Origin: Mesorhizobium sp. M1B.F.Ca.ET.045.04.1.1
GTDB lineage: Bacteria > Pseudomonadota > Alphaproteobacteria > Rhizobiales > Rhizobiaceae
Direction: 5' to 3'
DNA length: 64,000 nucleotides
Assembly: GCF_003952465.1 (NCBI RefSeq)
Contig: NZ_CP034448.1
Coordinates: 7,045,001 to 7,109,000, forward strand
Under the pieces are notes generated by a model. It saw nothing but the letters and a program-made list of their open reading frames with translations. It did no database searches and had not been told where the DNA came from. The stretch's first letter is position 1. The number at the start of each line of letters is the position of its first letter. Positions 8,348 to 17,161 of this stretch are shown here, piece after piece. Made by a program: the position numbers and the translations under genes.

Positions 8348-9205
8348 TTAGTCGGCGCGCAACGCGTCCATGCTGTTGACGAAATACGGTTCCTTGATCG
8401 CATAAGCACCCATGCCGTATTTCTCGAGAACGGCCTTGTAGGCGCCGTTCTTGAACAGCTCGGCCAGCGCCGCAACCATCATGTCGGCGGTGCCTTTGTC
8501 GTCCTTGGCGATGGCGAGACCCAGCGGCGCGACGTCATAGAGGGTCGGCAGGACGACGAGCTGGCCCTTGCTGGTCACCTCGAAGTAGCTCGATGCGGTC
8601 GCATCGTCCATGCGGGCGTCGACGCGGTCGGAGAGCACCGCCTGGACGATGTCGGTCGAGGAGTTGAACACCGATTTCTCGATCGCCGCCTGGCCCTTGT
8701 CGGCACATTCCTTGCTGAGCTTGTCGACCAGGAAGTCGGACGCGCTGCCGGCCGAGACGCCGATCCGCTTGCCGCAAAGCGGCGTGTCGCCGCTGAAGCC
8801 AGCCTTCTTGTCCGGCGAGGTCGAGACGGCGAGGCCTGCCTTCAGGAACATGACGAAGTCGACCTGCTTGAGGCGCTCGGGCGTAGCCGAGAAGGTCTCC
8901 CAGGCGATCTTGAAGCGGCCGGCCGCCAGGCCGGGGATCATCGACGGGAACGGCGTGCGCTGGATGTCGAGCTTGGCGCCGACCAGCTTGGCCACCTCGC
9001 CGGCAAGCTCGATGATGATGCCGGTCTGCTTGCCGTCGGCGTCGAGATATTCGAACGGCGCGTAGTCCAGCGTGTTGGCGACGTCGAGCATGCCTGTCTG
9101 CTGGACCTCCGCCGATTTCGAGATTTCGGCCGCCTTCGAAAGGCTGCTCCAGGCCGTGGCAAATGCAGCCAGCGCCAGGCCGGCCATGCGCAGATTTGTT
9201 CTCAT
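8348..9205 (-). CDS. ABC transporter periplasmic substrate-binding protein (SBP family 3)
   Basis: A 285-aa exported binding protein. The N-terminus MRTNLRMAGLALAAFATAWS has the basic start and hydrophobic core of a Sec signal peptide, with cleavage likely after SKAA. The mature part has family 3 features: LDYAPFEYLDADGKQTG, WETFSATPERLKQVDF and KRIGVSAGSASDFLV. Start at the ATG at 9205 with an AAGGGGA ribosome site. It serves the permease and ATPase downstream and follows the oxygenase gene. The ligand cannot be named. Confidence 0.9.
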   Translation of the reverse strand: MRTNLRMAGLALAAFATAWSSLSKAAEISKSAEVQQTGMLDVANTLDYAPFEYLDADGKQTGIIIELAGEVAKLVGAKLDIQRTPFPSMIPGLAAGRFKIAWETFSATPERLKQVDFVMFLKAGLAVSTSPDKKAGFSGDTPLCGKRIGVSAGSASDFLVDKLSKECADKGQAAIEKSVFNSSTDIVQAVLSDRVDARMDDATASSYFEVTSKGQLVVLPTLYDVAPLGLAIAKDDKGTADMMVAALAELFKNGAYKAVLEKYGMGAYAIKEPYFVNSMDALRAD

Positions 9206-9300
9206 CGTCGTTCCCCTTTTGCTTGTTCGGTGATTGCAGTTTCTCAACCGCCTCGCCACCGCACCGCTCGGGCCGGCGCCGATCCGGACCGTCGGTTCGC

Positions 9301-10314
9301 TTACGCGCTTGCCGTCTCCGCGGCCTTCTTCTTGCGGTAGTGGTAGTTCTTGTCGATGCGCTCCATCAGGTAGTCGCCATAGAGCACCGGCTCGTATTTC
9401 GGCTTGGCGCCGGCCGGCACGCAGACCGGCAGCGCCTCGATCGTCTCGTCCATCGACGGGTCGAAGAAGAAGGGCTGCGAGTAGCGCTCGCGTCCGGACC
9501 GGTTGATGACGCGGTGCGGCGTCGAGACGAACTGGTCGTTCGACCAGCGCGCCAGTATGTCGCCGACATTCATCACGAATGAATCCGGGATCGGCGGCGC
9601 CGGCACCCATTCGCCGGCCTTGTTCTTGACCTCCAGGCCGCCGACATCGTCCTGCGCCAGCAAAGTGATGAAGCCGTAGTCGGTGTGCGGAGCCGAGCCG
9701 AACAGCCCCTCCTCCTGCGGCTGCGTCGGATAATGCAGCAGCCTGAGGAACGTGGTCGGCTGTTCGAAATAGCGGTCCAGGCTGCCGGCAGGCAGGCCAA
9801 GCGACAGCGCGATGGCGCGGACCATCTTGCGGGCGAGCGTGCCCATCTCGTCGACATAGCGCTCGATCGTTTGCCTGAAGCCATGCAGCGCAGCCTCGTC
9901 CGGCCACTGGTTCGGGCCCTGCAGCGGCTTTTCGGCGAGCGCCCGCGGATCATCTTCGCCTACCTCGTGCATGAAAAAGATCGACTCGCTCTGGTTCGGC
10001 TTGCTGACGGTCGCTACGGAAGAGGTGACGATGGTCGAGCCGGCAAAGGGCAGGTAGCCGCGAAAATTCCTATCGATCTTGAGCTTGAGCTTCTCTTCCT
10101 CGGGCAAGGCGAAGAAGCGCTTGCTCGCCTCGCGCACCGCCTCGACATCGGCTCGCGGGATCGGATGGCCGACGACATAGAGGAAGCCGATCGTCTCGAG
10201 ATAGCGGCGCAGCGTTGCCGCGGTCGCCCCGATCACGCCTTGGTCGGTGCCGTAAAGAGCCGACACGTCGAGGATCGGAATTTCGGAAAAGTCGCCGCGC
10301 TCTCGTTCGCCCAT
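9301..10314 (-). CDS. 2-oxoglutarate/Fe(II)-dependent oxygenase, isopenicillin N synthase family
   Basis: A 337-aa non-haem iron oxygenase. The N-terminal DIOX_N domain spans residues 11-130. The double-stranded beta-helix core carries the iron triad, His and Asp in HTDYGFITLL (near residue 210) and the distal His in STPHRVINRSGRERYSQPFF, whose RxS supplies the 2-oxoglutarate contact. As first gene of a leftward operon with an ABC importer, it probably hydroxylates or opens the imported compound. A bona fide isopenicillin synthase is unlikely, since no peptide-antibiotic genes are near. Confidence 0.88.
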   Translation of the reverse strand: MGERERGDFSEIPILDVSALYGTDQGVIGATAATLRRYLETIGFLYVVGHPIPRADVEAVREASKRFFALPEEEKLKLKIDRNFRGYLPFAGSTIVTSSVATVSKPNQSESIFFMHEVGEDDPRALAEKPLQGPNQWPDEAALHGFRQTIERYVDEMGTLARKMVRAIALSLGLPAGSLDRYFEQPTTFLRLLHYPTQPQEEGLFGSAPHTDYGFITLLAQDDVGGLEVKNKAGEWVPAPPIPDSFVMNVGDILARWSNDQFVSTPHRVINRSGRERYSQPFFFDPSMDETIEALPVCVPAGAKPKYEPVLYGDYLMERIDKNYHYRKKKAAETASA

Positions 10315-10341
10315 TTTCGATCACCCTGTCTTGAACATAAG

Positions 10342-10355
10342 ATACAGTACTGTAT
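10342..10355. promoter_or_regulatory. Perfect 14-bp palindrome ATACAGTACTGTAT, candidate operator
   Basis: An exact self-complementary 14-mer in the 92-bp gap between the divergent oxygenase and nucleoside hydrolase genes. The position, size and symmetry suit a dimeric repressor acting on both promoters. The TetR-family gene about 1.2 kb to the right is the nearest candidate regulator. Confidence 0.6.
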
Positions 10356-10406
10356 TTCTACACATCCGAACGGGCTCATCAATAGGCTTTCGAAGGCAGG
10401 CACGAC

Positions 10407-11351
10407 ATGGCACCACGCAAGATCATCATCGACACCGATCCCGGCCAGGACGACGCCTTCGCGATCCTGTTCGCGCTCGGCTCGCCGGCCGAGATCGAGG
10501 TGGTGGGCATCACCACGGTCGGCGGCAACGTGCCGCTGCCGCTGACCTCGAAGAACGCGCTGAAGGTGGTCGAGCTCGCCGGACGGCCCGACGTGCCGGT
10601 CTATGCCGGCTGCCCGGGGCCGATGGTGAAGACGCTGATGACGGCCGAATATGTGCACGGCAAGACCGGGCTCGACGGCGCCGACCTCCCCGAACCGGTG
10701 ACGCCGTTGCAGAGCGAGCACGGGGTGAACTATCTCGTGCGGGCGATCATGGATGCGCCGGAGGGCGAGCTTACCGTCTGCACGCTGGGCCCGATGACCA
10801 ATCTGGCGATGGCCATGACCATGGAGCCGAGGATCATTCCGCGGCTGCGCGAAGTGGTGCTGATGGGCGGCGGCTTCTTCGAGGGCGGCAACGCCACGCC
10901 CGCCGCCGAATTCAACATCTTCGTCGACCCGCATGCGGCGCACAAAGTGTTCGACAGCGGCGTGCCGCTGACGATGGCGGGCATCGACTGCACCTACACC
11001 GCGATGATGACGCTGGAATGGCTGGACCGCCTGCGCGCCACCGGCAGCAGGGCCGCGATCGAGGCCGCGAACCTCGCCGATTTCTATCGTCAGTACGGCA
11101 GCCACAAGTTCGGCACGCCGGGGCGGCCGATCCACGACGCCTGCGTCACCGGCTATCTCCTGGCGCCGGAGATCTACGAAAAGCGCCAATGCGCGGTGAC
11201 GGTGGACATCGTCTCGCCCGAGACGATCGGCATGACCGTCGTCGACTGGTGGCATGTCACCGGACGGCGCAAGAATTGCAACGTGCTGCGCCGCATCGAG
11301 CCGGCGCCGTTCTTCGAACTCATGCTGCAGCGGATCAGCGCGTTGCCCTAA
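10407..11351 (+). CDS. Inosine/uridine-preferring nucleoside hydrolase family protein
   Basis: A 314-aa nucleoside hydrolase (IUNH family), which cleaves the N-glycosidic bond of ribonucleosides to base and ribose. The N-terminal calcium-binding signature IIIDTDPGQDDAFAILFA is intact, as are GPMTNLAMAM, the VLMGGGFFEGGNATPAAEFN substrate segment and the late HDACVTGYLL. There is no signal peptide, so it acts in the cytoplasm. It is divergent from the oxygenase/ABC operon over a shared palindrome, which suggests co-regulated uptake and breakdown of a nucleoside-like compound. Confidence 0.92.
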   Translation: MAPRKIIIDTDPGQDDAFAILFALGSPAEIEVVGITTVGGNVPLPLTSKNALKVVELAGRPDVPVYAGCPGPMVKTLMTAEYVHGKTGLDGADLPEPVTPLQSEHGVNYLVRAIMDAPEGELTVCTLGPMTNLAMAMTMEPRIIPRLREVVLMGGGFFEGGNATPAAEFNIFVDPHAAHKVFDSGVPLTMAGIDCTYTAMMTLEWLDRLRATGSRAAIEAANLADFYRQYGSHKFGTPGRPIHDACVTGYLLAPEIYEKRQCAVTVDIVSPETIGMTVVDWWHVTGRRKNCNVLRRIEPAPFFELMLQRISALP

Positions 11352-11451
11352 AGCGCGTCGCGCTGAAACGGATTCAGGCGACGCGCTTTAAGTCCTTGCT
11401 TTGATGCATGTCGTTGTCCCAGAACCGCGCACACTTCCGGGCGACGTGCAA
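11350..11451. repeat. Two-module palindromic repeat (AAAGCGCGTCGC type), copy 1
   Basis: AAAGCGCGTCGC faces GCGACGCGCTTT in a long stem, followed by a second module GCATGTCG...CGACGTGC. Related copies lie near 47591, 52389 and 61818, all between genes. The stem at the 3' end of the nucleoside hydrolase may also terminate transcription. Confidence 0.7.
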
Positions 11452-11550
11452 TAACATCAGGTTCCACAGTGGACAGCGGCGGTAGCGGGTTGCGAAGCGG
11501 GCAAACATCGGCTTGATCGGGGACGGCTCGGCGAATTGCCGCCGGCCGCC

Positions 11551-12243
11551 ATGGAGGCCTGGAAGCAGTTGAAAGCGGATGCCGCCTTGGCGAAAACGAA
11601 ACGATCGTCCGGAACGCGAGCCAGATCGACGACCGCCCGGCAGACGCTGAGCCGCGAGGCCTGGATCGCCGCGGCGCGAAAGGTGCTGGAAAAGCGCGGC
11701 ATCGCCGAGGTCAAGATCGACCGCTTGGCCAAGCAGCTGAAGGTCACGCGCGGCAGTTTCTACTTCCACTTCACCAGCCTCGCGGACCTCCGCGATGGGC
11801 TCCTGCAGGAATGGCGCAACATCAACTGCGCGCCGTTCTGGGCGATGCGCGACATGCACGACGTGGACGGCCTGCAGTTCTTCACCGACATCGTGCATGT
11901 CTGGGTCGACGAGGCGCCCTTCAGCCCGCTGCTCGATCTTGCCGTGCGCGACTGGTCGCGGACGTCGAGGAAGCTGGCGCAGGAAGTGAAGGATATGGAC
12001 GACCTGCGCATCGCGCTGCTCGTCCGCTCCTTCCGCGCCATGGGCTATTCGCCGGACGAAAGCCTGGTCAGGGCTCGCATCACCTATTTCCACCAGATCG
12101 GCCAGTACGCGCTGTCGTTCAAGGAGGATCCGGCCGTGCGCCGCAGCTACCAGCCGCTGTTCGGCGAAGTGCTGCTCGGCCCGCTCGTCCAGGAACCCGG
12201 TTCGGCGCCAAGGCCGTCGGAGGGACGAAGCGGAAGGCGGTAG
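11551..12243 (+). CDS. TetR/AcrR family transcriptional regulator
   Basis: About 230 aa. The N-terminal helix-turn-helix is clear (KVLEKRGIAEVKIDRLAKQL then KVTRGSFYFHFTSLADLRDG); the C-terminal ligand domain is helical and unassigned. The N-terminus is lysine- and arginine-rich and the start is uncertain: ATG at 11551 or TTG at 11536. It is the nearest regulator to the oxygenase/ABC and nucleoside hydrolase genes and may bind the palindrome between them, but no direct evidence links them. Confidence 0.87.
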   Translation: MEAWKQLKADAALAKTKRSSGTRARSTTARQTLSREAWIAAARKVLEKRGIAEVKIDRLAKQLKVTRGSFYFHFTSLADLRDGLLQEWRNINCAPFWAMRDMHDVDGLQFFTDIVHVWVDEAPFSPLLDLAVRDWSRTSRKLAQEVKDMDDLRIALLVRSFRAMGYSPDESLVRARITYFHQIGQYALSFKEDPAVRRSYQPLFGEVLLGPLVQEPGSAPRPSEGRSGRR

Positions 12244-12267
12244 CGGTCGGCGGGGCGCTTCTGGCCT

Positions 12268-12564
12268 TTAGGTCCGGTTGGCATCGGCGCGCTGCTCCCT
12301 TGCCCTCCTACAGATATCATCCAATTTTTCGCGGACCCGGTCGTTATCAAACAGCAGCTTGGCGCGTGGGAATCCTCTGCTGCGAAGCTCCGATTCGATG
12401 GCAAGCCATCCTTCATAGTCGCCAGAGGCCGCGAGTTTCCCGGCTTCGCGCCACATATGCACGTCACGCTCTCGGGACACACCCTTTCCCCCCGCGCTTT
12501 TGCGCTGAGCATATAGAAGGTCGGGCCGATATGTGAATGCATATTGCATTTCGGAGAATCTCAA
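12268..12564 (-). CDS. Conserved-looking small hypothetical protein
   Basis: A 98-aa charged helical protein I do not recognise. The segment from about residue 29 (VSRERDVHMWREAGKLAASG, then DYEGWLAIESELRSRGFPRA) looks like a real compact helical domain; the first 28 residues may be untranslated if the internal GTG is used. It is divergent from the type I secretion operon and convergent with the TetR gene. There is no signal peptide or membrane segment. Confidence 0.5.
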   Translation of the reverse strand: MRFSEMQYAFTYRPDLLYAQRKSAGGKGVSRERDVHMWREAGKLAASGDYEGWLAIESELRSRGFPRAKLLFDNDRVREKLDDICRRAREQRADANRT

Positions 12565-12653
12565 ATTGGGACACTACCGATAGCGCGGCTGCCTGGCATG
12601 ATATATAAAGATTGCCTAATATGATCGCTTAGCCAAAAGAGACGATTTCGGGG

Positions 12654-14423
12654 ATGCCCAGTTATACGAACAGAGGGGTGCTATCGAAGAGCGTGGTCGA
12701 AATGGGCCTGTTCTCCGCGGTGATGAACGCCCTGCTGCTGGTTCTGCCTCTCTACATGCTGCAGGTATATGATCGGGTTTTGCCCGCCGCCAATTTGGAC
12801 ACTCTCACCTACCTGACATTGCTTGCGCTTTCGTCGCTCTTGCTCTTCGGCGTGCTCGAAGTCGTGCGGGGTGTATATGCAAGCCGGCTCGCCGCGCGAC
12901 TGGATGTCTCTTTGGGTGCATCGTCTTTTCTCGCTGCAATGAGCGGCCCCCGCGCTGGCCTCGGCGATGTCCAGGCCTTGCGCGACTTGGCCACCCTGCG
13001 AAATTTCATCGCTTCGAGGACCATCTTCTTTCTCTTCGACCTTCCTTTCGGGCCAATCTTCGTGGGCCTGCTCTATTTCATCCATCCGTTGCTCTTCCTG
13101 GTGACGGTCGTCGGGGCGGTTCTCATGGTCGCCATCGCCATGCTGAACCAGATCGCGAGTTCGCGACCCGGCAAGGAGGCGGCGGAGAGTCTCAACGCCT
13201 CAATGAATTCGGCGCAGGCCTTCGCCCGAAACTTCGAAACCGTTCGCGCGCTTGGCATGGTGTCCAACGCGATAGAGTTCTGGGGGACCCGTTTTTCCGG
13301 CTCTCTACACGCCTCGGATGGGCTCGCTCGCATCAATTCATTTTATGGCGGTGTATCGCGCACCACCCGTTCGACACTGCAGATCGCGATATTGGGGGTC
13401 GGCGCTTATCTGGTTCTCCACAACGAGATGACCGCCGGTATGATATTTGCGTCCTCGATGATTTCGGCGCGCGCTCTGCAACCTCTCGATCAGATCATCG
13501 GGAGTTGGCGGCAGATCATCGACGCCAATCTTGCGTGGAAGAGGCTTTCGGCTCTCCGATCTGGACCCGACAACCAGGAAAACGTGGCATTGCCGGCTCC
13601 TGAAGGAGCGTTAAGCGTGGATCAAATAGTCTATCATCTTCCGGGCGCGGCCGACGGGTCGCTGCCGCTGATAAAGCGCTTGACCTTTGAAGTCGCCACC
13701 GGCGAAACGGTCGCGATTGTGGGGCCGAGCCAGGCTGGAAAATCGACTCTGGCGCGCCTCATCGTCGGTGCGATCGAGCCCCGCTCGGGGGCGATCCGGA
13801 TCGACGGCGGCGATATTCGAAACTGGGATTCGGAAGAACTCGGCCGCCATATTGGTTACCTCCCGCAAGATGTGGAACTCTTCCCGGGAACCATTGCCCA
13901 AAATATCACGCGTTTCGAACCGGATGCGCCCGACGAGAAATTGGTCCAAGCAGCCCAGCGGGCGCAAGTGCATGAGCTCATCCTGGGTCAGAGGGATGGC
14001 TATTCGACGCTGATCGGTCCGACCGGCGTTCGCCTTTCGGGTGGCGAGCGTCAGCGCATCGGGCTTGCTCGCGCCTTTTACGGCGATCCCAAGGTGCTGA
14101 TTCTCGACGAGCCCAATGCAAATCTCGATTCCAACGGCGAAGCCGCGCTCGAGCGGGCGATCATCGGGGCGCGTTCACGAAAAACGACCGTGCTTGTCAT
14201 AACCCATCGGCCCTCTCTCGCTTCCAAATGCGATCGCATATTGATGCTGCGCAGTGGCCAGATCGAGGTCTACGGTTTCACCAAGGACGTGCTCGATAGA
14301 CTTGTCACGCGACGGGGCCAAGCGGCGCGGCCCGCAGCCTCTCAGTCGCGTGGCAGCGAAGGAGTGGTGCCTTTCCCGTCATCTGCGCGCGGGGAGATGA
14401 AGGTCGCCAATGACGGTTCCTAG
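12654..14423 (+). CDS. Type I secretion ABC transporter/permease (PrtD family)
   Basis: A 589-aa inner-membrane ABC exporter for type I secretion. The membrane domain spans about residues 15-300. The nucleotide-binding domain has Walker A GPSQAGKSTLARL (near 357), signature LSGGERQRIGLARAF and Walker B VLILDEPNANLD. There is no N-terminal C39 peptidase domain, which fits PrtD-type exporters of RTX proteins with C-terminal signals. It overlaps the HlyD-like adaptor gene by 14 bases. The AT-rich 90-bp gap upstream probably holds the promoter. Confidence 0.93.
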   Translation: MPSYTNRGVLSKSVVEMGLFSAVMNALLLVLPLYMLQVYDRVLPAANLDTLTYLTLLALSSLLLFGVLEVVRGVYASRLAARLDVSLGASSFLAAMSGPRAGLGDVQALRDLATLRNFIASRTIFFLFDLPFGPIFVGLLYFIHPLLFLVTVVGAVLMVAIAMLNQIASSRPGKEAAESLNASMNSAQAFARNFETVRALGMVSNAIEFWGTRFSGSLHASDGLARINSFYGGVSRTTRSTLQIAILGVGAYLVLHNEMTAGMIFASSMISARALQPLDQIIGSWRQIIDANLAWKRLSALRSGPDNQENVALPAPEGALSVDQIVYHLPGAADGSLPLIKRLTFEVATGETVAIVGPSQAGKSTLARLIVGAIEPRSGAIRIDGGDIRNWDSEELGRHIGYLPQDVELFPGTIAQNITRFEPDAPDEKLVQAAQRAQVHELILGQRDGYSTLIGPTGVRLSGGERQRIGLARAFYGDPKVLILDEPNANLDSNGEAALERAIIGARSRKTTVLVITHRPSLASKCDRILMLRSGQIEVYGFTKDVLDRLVTRRGQAARPAASQSRGSEGVVPFPSSARGEMKVANDGS

Positions 14424-15747
14424 CCAAACCATCGGCGCCAAGACGTATCGCTGGCAGCGCAACGTCGATACACGCACGGATCGGATCACGCTGGCGGGGT
14501 ATGCAAGCGTGTCCGTTTTCTTGCTTGGCTTCGGATTCTGGAGCGCAACGGCGCCGATTGCCGGAGCAACGATCGCGCCAGGAGTGGTCGCAGCAGCTGG
14601 ACAGAATGTCATGATCCAGCATCTCGAAGGTGGCGTGGTCAGCAGCATCAAGGTCCGAGAGGGTGACAGAGTCCTACGAGGCCAGGCCCTGATCGTGCTC
14701 GATCCAACGGTGGCGCAGTCCCAGCTCAACCGGGTCCTCAAACAGTGGGTCGCACAAAAAGCTGAAATCGCGCGGCTCGAGGCAGAACGGGACGGCCTGG
14801 AGAAAATCGTCCTGCCCCGCGATCTAGGCGCCTATTCAGCCGCGCCCGAATTCAGTGACGTCTTTGCAGAGCAAACCAAGGAGTTCCAGGCTCGGCTAGC
14901 GCGCTATGCCGCAGAACAGGAGATTCTGAGGGAACGGGCAGCAGCCCTTCAGGAAGCCGTTGCCGGCTTGAGGGCGCAGAAGGATGCTGCGGGAAACCAG
15001 CTCGCGATCGTCAATGCCGAGACGGAACGCAAAAGGCACTTGCTGGAAAAGGGACTGACAAATCGTTCTGAATACACCGATCTTCTGCGTAGCACCGCCG
15101 AGTTGGTGGGTCAGGCGGGATCGCTGGAGGCGCAAATCGCCAGCTCGGCGACCCAGACCGTGGAAGCGCGTCAAGAGATTGAAAGACTTACAACCAGCCG
15201 GGTCGAAGATGCCGTCACGGAACTGAACAAAGCCCGGGCGCAGGTGGCGGACCTTGAGGAACAAATCAACGCCGCCCGATCGGTCCTGGTGCGGACGACC
15301 ATTCGTGCCCCGGTGGACGGCATCATCGTCCGCTCGCTTTACAATTCCGAAGGCAGTGTCATCCGTGCCGGCGAGGTTGCAATGGAGCTTCTGCCGACCA
15401 ATGAACTTATCGTCGAGGCAAAGATCAAGCCTGAAGACATCGATTCTATCCGGGTCGGCCAAGGCGCGAACATGATGTTCACTGCCCTCAACGCACGGAC
15501 AACACCAAAAGTGTCCGGAAAAGTGTTCTACATTTCGGCGGACCGGCTGATCACACCCAGCACTGGACAGCCGTATTACACCGTGCGGCTTAAGATGGCC
15601 GACAAGCTGCCACCGCAGGTCAAGCCCGAGCAGATCTACCCAGGCATGCCGGTCGAAACCTTCATTTCAACCGGCGAGCGAACCTTTCTGACCTATCTGA
15701 CCAAGCCGCTGGTGGATTCGTTCCAGCGCGCCTTTCGGGAAAGATAG
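14410..15747 (+). CDS. Type I secretion membrane-fusion adaptor (HlyD/PrtE family)
   Basis: A 445-aa periplasmic adaptor. One membrane anchor lies near residues 33-55 (YASVSVFLLGFGFWSATAPI), followed by a biotinyl-lipoyl-like half (GVVAAAGQNVMIQHLEGGVV), a long coiled coil (about 95-290) and the second half with TTIRAPVDGIIVRSLYNSEG. The C-terminal MPVETFISTGERTFLTYLTK is typical of PrtE/HlyD proteins. It links the ABC exporter encoded just upstream to an outer-membrane TolC, which must be encoded elsewhere. Confidence 0.93.
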   Translation: MTVPSQTIGAKTYRWQRNVDTRTDRITLAGYASVSVFLLGFGFWSATAPIAGATIAPGVVAAAGQNVMIQHLEGGVVSSIKVREGDRVLRGQALIVLDPTVAQSQLNRVLKQWVAQKAEIARLEAERDGLEKIVLPRDLGAYSAAPEFSDVFAEQTKEFQARLARYAAEQEILRERAAALQEAVAGLRAQKDAAGNQLAIVNAETERKRHLLEKGLTNRSEYTDLLRSTAELVGQAGSLEAQIASSATQTVEARQEIERLTTSRVEDAVTELNKARAQVADLEEQINAARSVLVRTTIRAPVDGIIVRSLYNSEGSVIRAGEVAMELLPTNELIVEAKIKPEDIDSIRVGQGANMMFTALNARTTPKVSGKVFYISADRLITPSTGQPYYTVRLKMADKLPPQVKPEQIYPGMPVETFISTGERTFLTYLTKPLVDSFQRAFRER

Positions 15748-15793
15748 GCCCGCGCCCGCCCTTCGCCGTGCCATGGTGCGATCGCATGATCGG

Positions 15794-17161
15794 TCAAACG
15801 ACGAACACGTCGTGATAGGTCAGGGCCGCCCCGGGCTCCAGGTGGGCGATTTCCACCTGGGGGGTCGATTTTGAGCCGTCGGGATCATAGTACAGAACGC
15901 CCGTGGCCCGGTTGTAGAGCAGGTGATCGTTGCTGTGTTCGGCGTGTTCTCGCAACTCGAAATACCCCGAGTTCACCTGCGTCGGGCTGGACCAGGAACC
16001 GGAGCCGAGCTTGGTGAAGACGGCATTGTCGAGATAGAGCGCGTCATGTGCCGCGTCGAAGTCGGTGAGTGTGTCGACATTGTCGGGGCCATAGGCCGTG
16101 TCGAACACGAAGGTGTCCTCGCCCGCGCCGCCGGTCAGCACGTCGTTGCCACCCTCGCCCCGCAGTGTGTCGTTGCCAGCCAGGGCATCATAGGTATCGG
16201 CCGCGCCAGTGCCGACAAATGTATCGTTCCCGGTCGTTCCGTGGGTCGGGTCGGTCGGCGGGATCGGGTCGGTCGACGGGGTCGGAGGTGACGGTGTCGG
16301 GTCGGTCCCGTCATGGGCTGCATGCCAGGCCGCCTTGGCGTTGGCCCAGTAATCGCGGGCCGCCTGGCCTTGAAGCACCGTCCAGCCGGCGGGCGGCACT
16401 GGATAATCCGACGGCAGCGGCGTGTCAGAGAGGTTGAGATAGTAATTGCCGTGCGACTCGACCGTCTTGTCCCAGGCATGCTGCAGCCGCTCCTGGCCGT
16501 TGTGGTGAACGTCGGTGATCGCCACCACGCAGTCGATAAAGTGCAGGCTGGGCACGACATCGTTAGAGCCTGTGCCATTGTCGAGTTTGAATGGCGAACC
16601 GTGGGTCACCACGCCTTTGCGAAGGTACTCTCCCATGCCTAAAAGCATGCCATCCATGGTGACCGTGTTGTCAGACCCATCCACGTCACCGTCGCCAAGG
16701 CTCACTCCGGAAAACACGTGGTCGAACAGGGAATCCCGGATGGTGCCGCCGATGACGTCGTCGTCCTCGACCGCGTCGTCTCGTGAGTTGCCGACATAGG
16801 AATCTTCGATGAGGAAGGTGCCAGTGCCGCCGACACGGATGCCATCCCAGGGCTGGGTGATCGTCCAGTCGTCGATCGCAAAGCTGTGGGCTGAATTTAC
16901 ACGGACTGCGGCGGAGTTGACGTAAATGTCCTCCCAGTCGCCGGTTTGGGAGACCGTGCCGTTGATCGTGCCGCCCAAAGCCAGGAGGTTGTCGCCGGGG
17001 TTGACGACCGCGAAGGGATAGAGGTTGGTGGGGCTTCCCTGATTGGCGACGATCCACGAGGCGTTGGTGGCATCGATAAGGGTGTCGGCGGGCAGACCGG
17101 ATGCTTTATATTGGCGGTAGCCATAGTCACCGGTCAAGACAATGGTATTTGTATAGGCCAT
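15794..17161 (-). CDS. Beta-helix RTX protein, probable type I secretion cargo
   Basis: A 455-aa protein without a Sec signal. Residues 1-270 have parallel beta-helix character (repeated short turns such as HSFAIDDWTITQPWDGIRVG and GTFLIEDSYVGNSRDDAVED). A Pro/Thr-rich linker (TPSPPTPSTDPIPPTDPT) leads to RTX calcium repeats (NDTLRGEGGNDVLTGGAGED). The C-terminus ends LTYHDVFVV, an acidic residue plus hydrophobics as in type I secretion signals of the PrtD class. Start at 17161 with an AAAGGGGG site. It is convergent with the exporter/adaptor pair. Its activity (lyase, adhesin or other) cannot be read from the sequence. Confidence 0.85.
   Translation of the reverse strand: MAYTNTIVLTGDYGYRQYKASGLPADTLIDATNASWIVANQGSPTNLYPFAVVNPGDNLLALGGTINGTVSQTGDWEDIYVNSAAVRVNSAHSFAIDDWTITQPWDGIRVGGTGTFLIEDSYVGNSRDDAVEDDDVIGGTIRDSLFDHVFSGVSLGDGDVDGSDNTVTMDGMLLGMGEYLRKGVVTHGSPFKLDNGTGSNDVVPSLHFIDCVVAITDVHHNGQERLQHAWDKTVESHGNYYLNLSDTPLPSDYPVPPAGWTVLQGQAARDYWANAKAAWHAAHDGTDPTPSPPTPSTDPIPPTDPTHGTTGNDTFVGTGAADTYDALAGNDTLRGEGGNDVLTGGAGEDTFVFDTAYGPDNVDTLTDFDAAHDALYLDNAVFTKLGSGSWSSPTQVNSGYFELREHAEHSNDHLLYNRATGVLYYDPDGSKSTPQVEIAHLEPGAALTYHDVFVV

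Noticed and set aside
9301..10314. Penicillin-type biosynthesis from the isopenicillin N synthase-like gene
   Set aside because: The family name only reflects the fold. No peptide synthetase or acyltransferase gene is nearby, and an importer is co-transcribed.
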